Source: Pseudobacter sp. (lineage in GTDB: Bacteria; Bacteroidota; Bacteroidia; Chitinophagales; Chitinophagaceae). Taken from it: a stretch of DNA of 64,000 nucleotides. The notes beneath the pieces were generated by a model. The model did no database searches and was not told the DNA's origin. It saw nothing but the letters and a program-made list of their open reading frames with translations. Each line of letters starts with the position of its first letter. Position 1 is the first letter of the stretch. The translations under genes and the position numbers were made by a program. Location: assembly GCA_017849455.1 (NCBI GenBank), contig JAFIGX010000022.1:186001-250000 (forward strand), in the 5' to 3' direction. Of the stretch, positions 51,734 to 60,537 are shown piece after piece.

Positions 51734-52570
51734 TTAACCTTCTGTTTCGAGGCGGAATACGATCGGCTGTTTTTTGTAAGATTTTACCTTACGGCCGTTC
51801 TGTACTGCGGGCTCCCATTTACCACTTTTCTTGATCACGCGGACCGCTTCATCACGCAGCTCATTAGGACCGCTGATCGCTTCCACATCACTTACCACAC
51901 CTTCTCTGTCCACGATGAACTGGATCACCACAGTACCCTGGATCTCGTTATCGATAGCCTCCTGCGGGTAACGCAGGGTCTTATTCAGGTAACGCTGCCA
52001 GGCTGCAGTACCACCTGGGTATTCAGATTCGATCTCCACTTTGGTAAAGGTCTTATCATAGTCTTCTTCCACTTTTTTCGGTGCTTCCACTACGCCTTTA
52101 CCGGCATCTTCAACGGGGGGAGCCACGATACCTTCATCTTTCACCCCTTCCTGGTTTACAGTACCGATCTTGGTCTCTTCCAGTTTCTCTACTTCCGGTG
52201 GTTTTTCTTCCTCTTTTACTTCCTCATCCTTTACGATCTTGGGAGGAGTAAATTTGGCCATTTCAACTTTGGGTGGTTCCGGTGGCTTCGGAGGAGGCGG
52301 AGGAGGAGGTTCTTCCCTCTTTTCTTCCTGTTTGATCTCCTCTAACTGCACATCCTGGACCACCACGTCCTTCTTATTATCACCCTTACCCAGCGTGTTG
52401 GCCAGGATATATCCTGCAAATAACAGGATACAGACCGACGCTGTGATAATAAGCGCGATCATCAGGCGCTTATTATAGGTTTTGCGCAGTTCATAAGCGC
52501 CATATTCCTTGTTCCGTCCTTCGAAGACGATATCAAGGATGTCGGCACTTAATATTTTGTTGATTTCCAT
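51734..52570 (-). CDS. tonB: Energy transducer TonB
   Basis: 278 residues, paralogous to the next protein (MEINKILSADILDIVFEGRN, membrane helix MIALIITASVCILLFAGYIL). The periplasmic spacer is unusually acidic and proline-rich (EEIKQEEKREEPPPPPPPKP), then the TonB_C domain (YLNKTLRYPQEAIDNEIQGT, FIVDREGVVSDVEAI, GKWEPAVQNGRKV). It follows the two exbD genes, so this copy is the operon-encoded partner of the ExbB/ExbD motor and ends at the strong terminator at 51678-51710. It supplies energy to TonB-linked receptors in the outer membrane. Confidence 0.92.
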   Translation of the reverse strand: MEINKILSADILDIVFEGRNKEYGAYELRKTYNKRLMIALIITASVCILLFAGYILANTLGKGDNKKDVVVQDVQLEEIKQEEKREEPPPPPPPKPPEPPKVEMAKFTPPKIVKDEEVKEEEKPPEVEKLEETKIGTVNQEGVKDEGIVAPPVEDAGKGVVEAPKKVEEDYDKTFTKVEIESEYPGGTAAWQRYLNKTLRYPQEAIDNEIQGTVVIQFIVDREGVVSDVEAISGPNELRDEAVRVIKKSGKWEPAVQNGRKVKSYKKQPIVFRLETEG

Positions 52571-52626
52571 ATAAGTTCTTTGTTATAAGATGCAATGAAT
52601 GTAATATTCCATACCAGCTATGGGAA

Positions 52627-53172
52627 CTATTTGATTCCTGCAGATTCCTCAGTTCTTTTCATCAACTGAAGCTCTACATCGAAAATATCCACCATAGCAT
52701 AACGTTTTACTTCATTGATGGTCATTTCGTCCAGGATGTCCACCGTATTCTTATACGTGGCTTCCGGTCCGGGTTTGATCACCACCACGAAATCATCCGG
52801 GTTAGTGTTCTTCTTCTTACTGATGATCTCCTGGCGAATATCCTTGAAGTTGCTGGATTTGAAATTGGAGCCATCGGGCGCCAGTTCCCCTTCATAATAA
52901 TATACGCCATTCGATTTGCCGAGCATAATAGTCAGTGCACCAGAGGCCTTAACCTTATTCTGCTCTTCGGGCTTATCCGTATCCTTCGGAAGGAAAAGCC
53001 GCATAGCCGTAGGCTGGCTCATGGTGGTCGTAAAGATGAAGAACGTGATCAGCAGAAAGCCCAGGTCCACCATTGGTGTCAGGTCCACCCTGGTAGAAAG
53101 CTTCTTACCCTTTTTAACGCCAGGCCCTTTTTTATGTCCCCCACCTTTCGACGAGGTATCCATTTCTGCCAT
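52627..53172 (-). CDS. exbD: Biopolymer transport protein ExbD
   Basis: 181 residues with a basic cytoplasmic N-terminus (SSKGGGHKKGPGVKKGKK), the ExbD signature VDLTPMVDLGFLLITFFIFT with the proton-conducting aspartate in the membrane helix (about residue 36), and a periplasmic ExbD/TolR domain ending in MVDIFDVELQL. It forms the stator of the TonB motor with ExbB. It is the second of two different exbD genes in the cluster; Bacteroidota often carry two. It is 29 bases after the first exbD stop, so clearly co-transcribed. Confidence 0.92.
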   Translation of the reverse strand: MAEMDTSSKGGGHKKGPGVKKGKKLSTRVDLTPMVDLGFLLITFFIFTTTMSQPTAMRLFLPKDTDKPEEQNKVKASGALTIMLGKSNGVYYYEGELAPDGSNFKSSNFKDIRQEIISKKKNTNPDDFVVVIKPGPEATYKNTVDILDEMTINEVKRYAMVDIFDVELQLMKRTEESAGIK

Positions 53173-53201
53173 ATCGCAAAAATTTTAAATTAATAATAGT
53201 T

Positions 53202-53873
53202 TTACTCATCAGTAGCCCTTCCACCAGAAGCCTGATTCTTCTTATAGAGGTCAGTGCCGGGCGGAACGCCTTCCGGGTCCGTGATCATGGAGAATTTGAA
53301 TATCTCGTTCTTTTTCAGCGCATCGATCACGCCTTTGAAAGAAGGATATTTCGCATCATTATCACCCTTCACGAGCAAATTCATTTTCTTACCCTGGAAT
53401 GCAGTGGCCGCAGCGCGAATCCATATCTGCATTTCATTATTAAGCGTATCAGTTACAGGGATACCGGGCGCTTTAAAAGCTTTCATCTGCTCCGGATTCA
53501 ACTGAAGATACGATTTTAACTGCGAAAAAGGAACCCCGATATAGGTACCAACTTTTGCGAAAGCAGCTTTTTCCTGCGCGCTCAGGCCCAGGCTTTTCAA
53601 CTGGTCTACCAGGTCGATCACCTGTTCTTTCTCGCCCTTATTTTCATCCGACACGGAGAAATAAACCTTCCCTTCCTTATCGAGTGTCACCAATACCACA
53701 TTCTTCGCGTCCACCGCCTTGGTTGATACTGATTTAGGTGTGGTCACCTGCAACGCTTCGGTAGGCTTGAATTTAGTGGTAAGGATGAAGAATGACAGCA
53801 AAAGAAAAGCCACATCGCACATAGCGGTCATGTCTACGTTTGTACTCTTCCGCGGTACTTTAACTTTTGGCAT
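53202..53873 (-). CDS. exbD: Biopolymer transport protein ExbD (long form)
   Basis: 223 residues: N-terminal MPKVKVPRKSTNVDMTAMCD, a membrane helix with the conserved Asp (MCDVAFLLLSFFILT, about residue 20), then a periplasmic domain longer than in classical ExbD with an insertion of about 60 residues (LGLSAQEKAAFAKVGTYIGV to LNNEMQIWI) before the terminal YPSFKGVIDALKKNEIFKF. This long ExbD type is typical of Bacteroidota ExbB-ExbD-ExbD-TonB clusters. It is encoded 126 bases after the exbB-like gene and 29 bases before the second exbD. Confidence 0.9.
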   Translation of the reverse strand: MPKVKVPRKSTNVDMTAMCDVAFLLLSFFILTTKFKPTEALQVTTPKSVSTKAVDAKNVVLVTLDKEGKVYFSVSDENKGEKEQVIDLVDQLKSLGLSAQEKAAFAKVGTYIGVPFSQLKSYLQLNPEQMKAFKAPGIPVTDTLNNEMQIWIRAAATAFQGKKMNLLVKGDNDAKYPSFKGVIDALKKNEIFKFSMITDPEGVPPGTDLYKKNQASGGRATDE

Positions 53874-53999
53874 GATTTAAAAATTTCAGTTACTAAAAGA
53901 TGCACATTCAGCCAATTTCCATACCATCCGCCGTAGCCCTCATGGATCTCAATCTCTTACAAATAACCCCGGCGAAGGCGGACATGGCCCCGGCCCTGC

Positions 54000-54860
54000 T
54001 TATTTATACAATGAAGCAAAGCTTTGAGTTAAAGTAAAGCCGGATTCGTCGATACCGTAAGTGATAGAGTCGATCTTGGTTGTAAAGATGTTGTAGAAAA
54101 TGATGGCGAATGCAGAAGTACCGATACCGAGGGCTGTGTTATACAAGGCTTCGGAGATACCTCTCGACAGCTCCTGGGCAGCCTGGCCACCACCTTCTTC
54201 ACCCAATGCAGCGAATGAGGTGATCATACCCAATACTGTTCCCAACAGACCCAACAGGGTTGCTACGGAAGCGATGGTAGAAAGGAATACCAGGTTTTTT
54301 TCCAGCATCGGTAATTCCAGGGCAGTAGCTTCTTCCACTTCTTTCTGGATAGCCAGTACTTTTTGTTCTGTATCGAGCTCGGTGTTGGAGATCATTTCTT
54401 TGTATTTGCGCAAACCGGCTTTCATCACATTACCAACACTGCCTTTTTGTTTGTCGCACTCGGAGATGGCCTGGTCTACATTCTTGTTGGCCAGGTGGTA
54501 TTGAACTTTACGGATGAACTCGGCAATATTGCCGGTACCGGTAGCTTTGGCAATGGTCAATGCCCGCTCAATGATGAAAGTTATAGCAGTTAATAATGTA
54601 GCAATCAGAATAGGTACGATAACGCCACCCTCGTACATTCTCACCAGGCCACTTTTCGGACCTTTATGCCTGGGATAAAAACCACCAGAGTGATCCGGGT
54701 TGGTGAAGTTAGATTCCGCACCCAGAAGAAACCTCCAGATCACGAACCCTGCAATGACACAAATGAGCGGGGCAAGCCACGAAATCGAATTACTCTTCTT
54801 TTTTGGTTGAACCGATGTACTACTCTTCACGGGAGTGGCAGTTGGTTTTGTCTCAGCCAT
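54000..54860 (-). CDS. exbB: MotA/TolQ/ExbB proton channel family protein
   Basis: 286 residues. A Pro/Lys-rich N-terminus is followed by a first membrane helix (ISWLAPLICVIAGFVIWRFL), a second (GVIVPILIATLLTAITFIIE), a cytoplasmic loop (KVQYHLANKNVDQAISECDK) and the paired MotA/TolQ helices with the TLLGLLGTVLGMITSFAAL signature. It is the channel subunit of the TonB energising complex with the two ExbD proteins. It is the first gene of the minus-strand cluster; divergent from the metalloprotease gene. Confidence 0.92.
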   Translation of the reverse strand: MAETKPTATPVKSSTSVQPKKKSNSISWLAPLICVIAGFVIWRFLLGAESNFTNPDHSGGFYPRHKGPKSGLVRMYEGGVIVPILIATLLTAITFIIERALTIAKATGTGNIAEFIRKVQYHLANKNVDQAISECDKQKGSVGNVMKAGLRKYKEMISNTELDTEQKVLAIQKEVEEATALELPMLEKNLVFLSTIASVATLLGLLGTVLGMITSFAALGEEGGGQAAQELSRGISEALYNTALGIGTSAFAIIFYNIFTTKIDSITYGIDESGFTLTQSFASLYK

Positions 54861-55170
54861 GATTGTTTGTTTTTTTAGTGTTTGAAAAAATTAAGTCTAT
54901 CTGTAGTTAAAATTCGGCTCACAATTCTAATGAAAAACTCTTTTCTACCGATCATTTTGATCAGGAAAAATTTTTTGACAAGTTTCACAAGATAAGGAAT
55001 TTATTAAAAGAGGTGCTAAAAATAGGGGATTTGGTCGAATAAAACCGCTTAGGCTAATAACTTAATTTAAAAACAAAACGGGTTGGTCATTTGATTTTGA
55101 CCATTAGTGTAAACGCCCTCTTTCGTGTGAATCCGTTTTCCTTATCTTCATCCATTAAAATAAAATTAAC
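54861..55170. other. Divergent intergenic region, exbB and metalloprotease
   Basis: 310 AT-rich bases that must hold both promoters. I see no terminator, RNA gene or convincing pair of promoter boxes; a weak TATCTTCA box is near 55143 ahead of the plus-strand gene. Confidence 0.4.
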
Positions 55171-57714
55171 ATGGAGAAAAACCACTGTCTCAAAAAAACA
55201 CTCTTACTGCTGCTAACGGCAAGCTGCCTGTCGGCCGCTGTTACAGCGCAGGACAAGAAGCCTGCACCTCCCGGAGCAACGGCCCAGCCCCCGGCCACTC
55301 CACCCCCTGCTCCACCCAAACCCGGACCAAAACCTTACAAGGAGATCATCACCGATAAGGCAGTTAGCCGTAAAGGTCTGTTCGCCGTTCATAAAGTTGA
55401 GGACAAATGGTTCTTCGAACTGGGTGATTCACTCATGGGCAGGGATATCCTGGTAGTGAACAGGATCTCCAAAGCACCCGCAGATACCCGCGCCGGCTTC
55501 GTAGGATTCGCCGGCGACGAGATCAACGAGAATGTGATCCGCTTCGAAAGAGGCCCCAATAGCAAGGTGTTCCTGCGCAATATCTCCTTCAGCGTTTATT
55601 CCAAGGATTCCACCAAACCCATGTACAAATCCGTACAGAATTCGAATATCCAGCCCATCGCTGCCGCTTTCGATGTGAAAGCCTATTCGAAAGACAGTGC
55701 CGGCGCCGTGATCGATGTAACCGATTTCGTGAACAGCGATAACGATATTTTCTTCTTCGCCCCTTCCATGAAGACCGCACTCCGCCTTGGAGGACTGCAA
55801 CCCGATAAATCTTATATCGTAGATATCAAGACCTTCCCGATCAACACGGAGATCAAGACCGTGAAGACCTATTCCAAAACGCCCGCCCCATCCATGTTCC
55901 CGGGCATGCCCCCTGCAGCCCCCGGTGGTAATGCCACTTTCGAGCTGAACACGTCTATCGTGATCCTCCCCAAAGTGCCCATGCGCCCCCGCTATTATGA
56001 TGATCGCGTGGCCTATTTCACCACCGAATACACCGATTTCGACGCCGATCCGCAAGGCGTTAAAGATATCAGCATGGTAACTCGCTGGAGACTGGAACCA
56101 AAAGAAGAGGATATCGAGAAGATGAAACGCGGCGAACTGGTAGAGCCCAAGAAGCCTATCATTTATTATATAGATCCAACCACTCCCGCCAAATGGGTTC
56201 CCTACCTCATCCAGGGTGTGAACGACTGGCAGAAAGCCTTCGAAAAAGCCGGCTTCAGGAATGCCATCATCGCCAAAGTGGCCCCTACCAAAGAACAGGA
56301 CAGCACCTGGAGCCTCGAAGATGCCCGCTATTCGGCCATCGTATACAAACCTTCCGATATTCCCAATGCTATGGGCCCCCACGTACATGATCCCCGTAGC
56401 GGTGAGATCATCGAATCGCATATCAATTGGTACCATAATGTGATGCGCCTGCTGCGCGACTGGTACCTGATCCAGGCATCACCCAGCGATCCGAAAGCAC
56501 GCAAGGCAAATTTCGACGACGAACTGATGGGACAATTGATCCGCTTCGTATCGAGCCATGAAGTAGGTCATACACTCGGCCTCCCGCACAATATGGGCGC
56601 TTCTTCCGCTACCCCTGTTGAAAAGCTGCGCGACAAAGCCTGGGTGGAAGCCAATGGCCATACTTCCTCCATCATGGACTATGCCCGCTTCAACTATGTA
56701 GCTCAACCGGAAGATAATATCGGGCCCGCCGGTCTGTATCCCCGCATCGGAGCTTATGATCTCTGGTCGATCGAATGGGGCTACAAACCCGTCTTCGGCA
56801 AAACAGAAGATGAAGAGAAGGCCGAACTGAACGAGTGGGTAAAAGCCCGCTATAACACGCCCAGCCTGCGTTTCATTCATCAGGACGGTGTCGATCCCAG
56901 GGCCCAGACAGAATGCCTTGGCGATAATAATATGAAGGCCAATGAATATGGCATCAAGAACCTGAAATGGATCGTTCCCAAGTTACAGGGCTGGTTGAAT
57001 GAGAAAGGGGAGAATTATGAGACCCTGAATGAAGTGTATGACCAGTTGTTGGGCCAGTTCAGCCGTTATATGGGACATGCCATTACTTATATCGGCGGTG
57101 TTTACACCGATCTGAAAACTACCGATCAGCCCGGCAACGTGTATACCATTGTACCCAAAGCCACCCAGAAAGAAGCCCTGGCATTCCTTCAAAAGAATAT
57201 CCTGGAAACTCCTACCTGGCTGCTCGATAAATCGATCCTGGATAAAGTGGTGTCTCCCACCAGCGACAAGATCAGCTCCCTCCAGGACCAGGTACTGGGC
57301 GCCCTGCTCAATACCAACCGTATGCAACGCCTGATCTCTGCGGCCAACCGTGAGAACGGTACATACCGCCTCGATGAATATATGGACGATATCAAGAAAG
57401 CTGTATGGAGCGACCTGGCTTCACGGAAACCGATCGACAACTATCGCCGTAATCTCCAAAAAGCCTATGTTGAAAGACTGGGTGGATTCCTAACCCCGGC
57501 GCCTGCTGCTGCACCTGGCGGCGGAATGGTGATTAACTTCGGCGGTCCTTCTGTTGATGTCAAGAAATCAGACATCAATTCTATTGTAAAAGGAACACTG
57601 AAATCCCTGAAAGCCGAGATCGCCGCCGCGGCGCCGGCCTATTCAGACAAGGTTACCCGCTATCACCTGCAGGACCTCAATGAAAGGATCGACCGTATCC
57701 TCAACCCTAAATGA
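55171..57714 (+). CDS. Secreted zinc-dependent metalloprotease (DUF5117/DUF4953 type)
   Basis: 847 residues with a signal peptide (MEKNHCLKKTLLLLLTASCL, cut near AQDKK) and a proline-rich linker (PPATPPPAPPKPGPKPYK). A beta-rich N-terminal half of the DUF5118/DUF5117 kind precedes the metzincin-like catalytic site HEVGHTLGLPHNMG (His463, Glu464, His467 and a third His at 473), followed by the SIMDYARFNYV methionine-turn equivalent. The C-terminal region is helical. The enzyme probably acts on proteins outside the cytoplasm or at the surface; its target is unknown. It stands alone and ends in a bidirectional terminator. Confidence 0.88.
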   Translation: MEKNHCLKKTLLLLLTASCLSAAVTAQDKKPAPPGATAQPPATPPPAPPKPGPKPYKEIITDKAVSRKGLFAVHKVEDKWFFELGDSLMGRDILVVNRISKAPADTRAGFVGFAGDEINENVIRFERGPNSKVFLRNISFSVYSKDSTKPMYKSVQNSNIQPIAAAFDVKAYSKDSAGAVIDVTDFVNSDNDIFFFAPSMKTALRLGGLQPDKSYIVDIKTFPINTEIKTVKTYSKTPAPSMFPGMPPAAPGGNATFELNTSIVILPKVPMRPRYYDDRVAYFTTEYTDFDADPQGVKDISMVTRWRLEPKEEDIEKMKRGELVEPKKPIIYYIDPTTPAKWVPYLIQGVNDWQKAFEKAGFRNAIIAKVAPTKEQDSTWSLEDARYSAIVYKPSDIPNAMGPHVHDPRSGEIIESHINWYHNVMRLLRDWYLIQASPSDPKARKANFDDELMGQLIRFVSSHEVGHTLGLPHNMGASSATPVEKLRDKAWVEANGHTSSIMDYARFNYVAQPEDNIGPAGLYPRIGAYDLWSIEWGYKPVFGKTEDEEKAELNEWVKARYNTPSLRFIHQDGVDPRAQTECLGDNNMKANEYGIKNLKWIVPKLQGWLNEKGENYETLNEVYDQLLGQFSRYMGHAITYIGGVYTDLKTTDQPGNVYTIVPKATQKEALAFLQKNILETPTWLLDKSILDKVVSPTSDKISSLQDQVLGALLNTNRMQRLISAANRENGTYRLDEYMDDIKKAVWSDLASRKPIDNYRRNLQKAYVERLGGFLTPAPAAAPGGGMVINFGGPSVDVKKSDINSIVKGTLKSLKAEIAAAAPAYSDKVTRYHLQDLNERIDRILNPK

Positions 57715-57740
57715 TCAACAGTACCTTATAGTACTACCAT

Positions 57741-57774
57741 AAAAAAGCCCCGCAATCCTGCGGGGCTTTTTTTA
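57741..57774. terminator. Bidirectional Rho-independent terminator
   Basis: AAAAAAGCCCCGCA (57741-57754) pairs with TGCGGGGCTTTTTT around the loop ATCC. T-runs follow on both strands, so it serves both the plus-strand protease gene and the convergent minus-strand permease gene. Confidence 0.92.
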
Positions 57775-57793
57775 TTTTCTTCTTTGATGGATA

Positions 57794-59071
57794 TTATTCA
57801 TACCTCAGCGCCTCGATCGGGTTCAGCCGGGAGGCTTTGAGTGCCGGATATAAACCGGCCAGCAATCCTACCAGTGAACAAATGATGATCCCGATCACCG
57901 TCCAGTTCCAGGGCACCACAAACCCCGTGTTGAGGATCATGGAAAAAACATTTCCTACCAACACACCGAGTATTATGCCGAATAAAGCACCCATGAGGCT
58001 GATGATGATCGATTCATAGAGGAACTGCTTCCGCACCGCGGCCTGCTTGCCGCCAATGGCTTTTACCAGCCCGATCTCCTTGGTGCGCTCAGTGACCGAT
58101 ACCAGCATGATGTTCATCAGTCCGATCGCGGCCCCCAACAGGGTGATGAAACCGATAACGAGGGCGGAGATTGTGAGCATATCCAATTGTCGCAATAACA
58201 TTTCCACGAAACTGTCACTCTTGTCTATTGCGAAATTATCGTCTTCGGTAGTAGTAAGTTTGCGGATCGGGCGGAAGATGGCCGTAGCCTCACCCGTAGC
58301 AGCCTCTATCAGTTTTACCTCCGGTACTTTCACCTGGATGTTGAAAGAGGCATTGGGATTGGAATTGAAGAAACGGCGTACATTATTATAAGAGGTGATC
58401 ACTACATTGTCCCAGCTCATGCCCAGGGTAGATCCCTTTGATTTCAAAGTGCCTACCACCCGGAAGGGAATGTTGTTGATCTTGATCACTTTGTCGACCG
58501 GACGTTCGAGGTTTTCGCCAAAAAATCTAACGGCCACATCTTTCCCGAGGATACAAACATTGCGGCCGGTAGTAATATCGAGGGTATTGAGATTACGGCC
58601 AAATGCCAGGTTGAAGCCATTCTGCTCGATGAAATTCTCATCACCCCCATATACACGGGTGGTAGGATTCGATTTTTTACTGCCCATGGATATTACGGCA
58701 TCCCTCAATCCGAAAATATTGATGGAAACTTTTGATGGGAAGGTAAAACTGGATTTGAAGGTTTCAGCCTGTAGTTTGGTGATCGGCTTTCCGATATTGG
58801 ATTTCTTCTCCTTTTTCTGTCCCTTTTTTTCTTTTTTTAGGTCGGAGTTGTTACCGAACCGGAATCTGGGTTCCTTATACCGGATGGTGAAGCCGGTGGC
58901 CCCCATGGAGGAGAAGCTTTCAGTGAATTTCTGTTCCATGGCCACGATCGCCGTCTTGATCCCTACCAGGGCCATGATGCCAAATGCGATAATAGCTACC
59001 GTGATGCCGGTCCGCAGCCTGTTGCCGCGCACCGTTCTGAAGGCTAAGGAAAATGTATCCCGAAATGTCAT
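57794..59071 (-). CDS. MacB/FtsX-type ABC transporter permease
   Basis: 425 residues of the MacB-like permease type: an N-terminal membrane helix (RTGITVAIIAFGIMALVGI), a large periplasmic MacB_PCD domain (about 45-290) and three C-terminal membrane helices in the FtsX domain (LTISALVIGFITLLGAAIGL, SIIISLMGALFGIILGVLVG, WTVIGIIICSLVGLLAGLYP), ending in the typical ASRLNPIEALRYE. Such permeases work with a separate ATPase in lipoprotein or peptide export and stress responses. The loop has a lysine-rich run (KKEKKGQKKEKKSN, about residue 80) that is unusual. No ATPase gene is adjacent. Confidence 0.92.
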   Translation of the reverse strand: MTFRDTFSLAFRTVRGNRLRTGITVAIIAFGIMALVGIKTAIVAMEQKFTESFSSMGATGFTIRYKEPRFRFGNNSDLKKEKKGQKKEKKSNIGKPITKLQAETFKSSFTFPSKVSINIFGLRDAVISMGSKKSNPTTRVYGGDENFIEQNGFNLAFGRNLNTLDITTGRNVCILGKDVAVRFFGENLERPVDKVIKINNIPFRVVGTLKSKGSTLGMSWDNVVITSYNNVRRFFNSNPNASFNIQVKVPEVKLIEAATGEATAIFRPIRKLTTTEDDNFAIDKSDSFVEMLLRQLDMLTISALVIGFITLLGAAIGLMNIMLVSVTERTKEIGLVKAIGGKQAAVRKQFLYESIIISLMGALFGIILGVLVGNVFSMILNTGFVVPWNWTVIGIIICSLVGLLAGLYPALKASRLNPIEALRYE

Positions 59072-59137
59072 ATATCTATATGTCTTACTAATGTAAGAAA
59101 TATTACTGTAAAGCTCCGGGAAGATACACGGATGGAA

Positions 59138-60517
59138 TTAAAAGATATTGTAGAGCTTATCGATGATCCACTGGGGGAAGATGCCGATCAGCACCACGAA
59201 TGCGGCCATCAGCACCAGCAATCCCTTGAAACCGGGCGTGGTATCCATTTGCTGGGTATCTCCATCCTTGAAATACATGGCCTGGATGACGCGGAAATAA
59301 TAGTATACGCTGATGGCAGCGCAAAGCACACCGAGGATCACCAGCCACATGACATGCCCGTTGCTCACGGCTGCGGACAGCATGTAGAATTTCGCCATGA
59401 ACCCTGCTGTGGCGGGTATGCCGGCCAGTGACAGGAGAAAGATCGTATTGGTGGCGGCGAGTACCGGTTGATGTTTGGCCAGTCCGTTGAACCCTTCGAA
59501 CGTATAATCTTTCATCTTTATAAGAATGGCAAATACGCCGATGGTGGCAAGACTATAGGCCAGCGTATAGTACACCAACCCTTCCTTGGCCATTCCGTTC
59601 ATGGCCACCAGCGCGAGCATCATGAAGCCTGCCTGTGCAATACTGGAGTAGGCCAGCATCCTTTTCACACTTTGCTGGAATACGGCGGTGATATTTCCGA
59701 TGAAGAGGGTGGCCGCTGTAATGATCGCCACCAGGGTTTGCCATTGCGGATGCATGCCCTCGAAACTACCTTCAAACAGGCGCAGGAAAGCGATAAATGC
59801 CCCGGCTTTCACGATGGTTGCCATGAAGGAAGTGAATACGGTGGGGGCGCCATCGTATACGTCGGGCGTCCAGAAATGAAAGGGAGCTGCCGATACTTTG
59901 AAAGCCATGGAAAAGAGCAACAGGAGAAGGCCCGCGCCCAGCATAGGCGTCATGGCATAAGTACCCAGGCTGATATCGTCCATATTGAAGCTGCCTTTGG
60001 CGCCATAGATCAGGGTGATGCCCATCAGCATGAGGCCGGTGGAGAAAGCACCCATGAGGAAATATTTCAGGGAAGCTTCATTGCTTTTGAGGTTTCGTTT
60101 GTCCGTTCCCGTAATAATATATAGGGGGATGGAAATGATCTCGATACCAAGAAAGAGCATCAGCAGTGTATTGAAGGAAGAAGCGATGCTGATACCGCAG
60201 AGGATGAAAAAGATCAGGGCATAATATTCAGCTACATGCAATCCCACTTTCTCCATGTCGCGGCCCGACAATAAAAAATACAGGGCAGTGCTGCCGAAAG
60301 CGATGGTATTGAAGAACAACCCGAAGCTATCGAAAGAGAGCATGTTCCGCACATTCACATGGAAGAGTTGGACCCCGTTCCATTCCAGCACGTTCACGAA
60401 CAGCAGCAATGCGATCCCGGTCAATGCCATGATACGCACCACTGCATTGCTTTTACTGAATACACCGCTAAACATCATCACCACACCCCAGATAGCCGAT
60501 ATTATAATTGCGTTCAT
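59138..60517 (-). CDS. nuoN: NADH-quinone oxidoreductase subunit N
   Basis: 459 residues, an antiporter-like proton-pumping subunit of complex I with about 14 membrane helices. The family motifs are visible: FLGIEIISIPLYII with the key Glu, SNEASLKYFLMGAFSTGLML, APFHFWTPDVYDGAP, and the Lys-bearing VKRMLAYSSIAQAGFM helix. It is the last gene of the nuo operon (L-M-N order), starting 20 bases after nuoM stops. The product acts in the inner membrane in respiratory NADH oxidation. Confidence 0.96.
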   Translation of the reverse strand: MNAIIISAIWGVVMMFSGVFSKSNAVVRIMALTGIALLLFVNVLEWNGVQLFHVNVRNMLSFDSFGLFFNTIAFGSTALYFLLSGRDMEKVGLHVAEYYALIFFILCGISIASSFNTLLMLFLGIEIISIPLYIITGTDKRNLKSNEASLKYFLMGAFSTGLMLMGITLIYGAKGSFNMDDISLGTYAMTPMLGAGLLLLLFSMAFKVSAAPFHFWTPDVYDGAPTVFTSFMATIVKAGAFIAFLRLFEGSFEGMHPQWQTLVAIITAATLFIGNITAVFQQSVKRMLAYSSIAQAGFMMLALVAMNGMAKEGLVYYTLAYSLATIGVFAILIKMKDYTFEGFNGLAKHQPVLAATNTIFLLSLAGIPATAGFMAKFYMLSAAVSNGHVMWLVILGVLCAAISVYYYFRVIQAMYFKDGDTQQMDTTPGFKGLLVLMAAFVVLIGIFPQWIIDKLYNIF

Positions 60518-60537
60518 AACTTATTCTATGCTTTCGC

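Noticed and set aside
55429-56436. 335-codon minus-strand frame opposite the metalloprotease
   Set aside because: Shadow of the high-GC protease gene; no signal, domain or context, and the plus-strand protein has a clear catalytic motif.
57741-57774. Hairpin considered as a possible small RNA
   Set aside because: Stem with T-runs on both sides between convergent genes is fully explained as a bidirectional terminator.
59468-60124. 218-codon plus-strand frame opposite nuoN
   Set aside because: It is rich in His, Gly and Glu because it mirrors membrane-helix codons of nuoN; nuoN itself is unmistakable.
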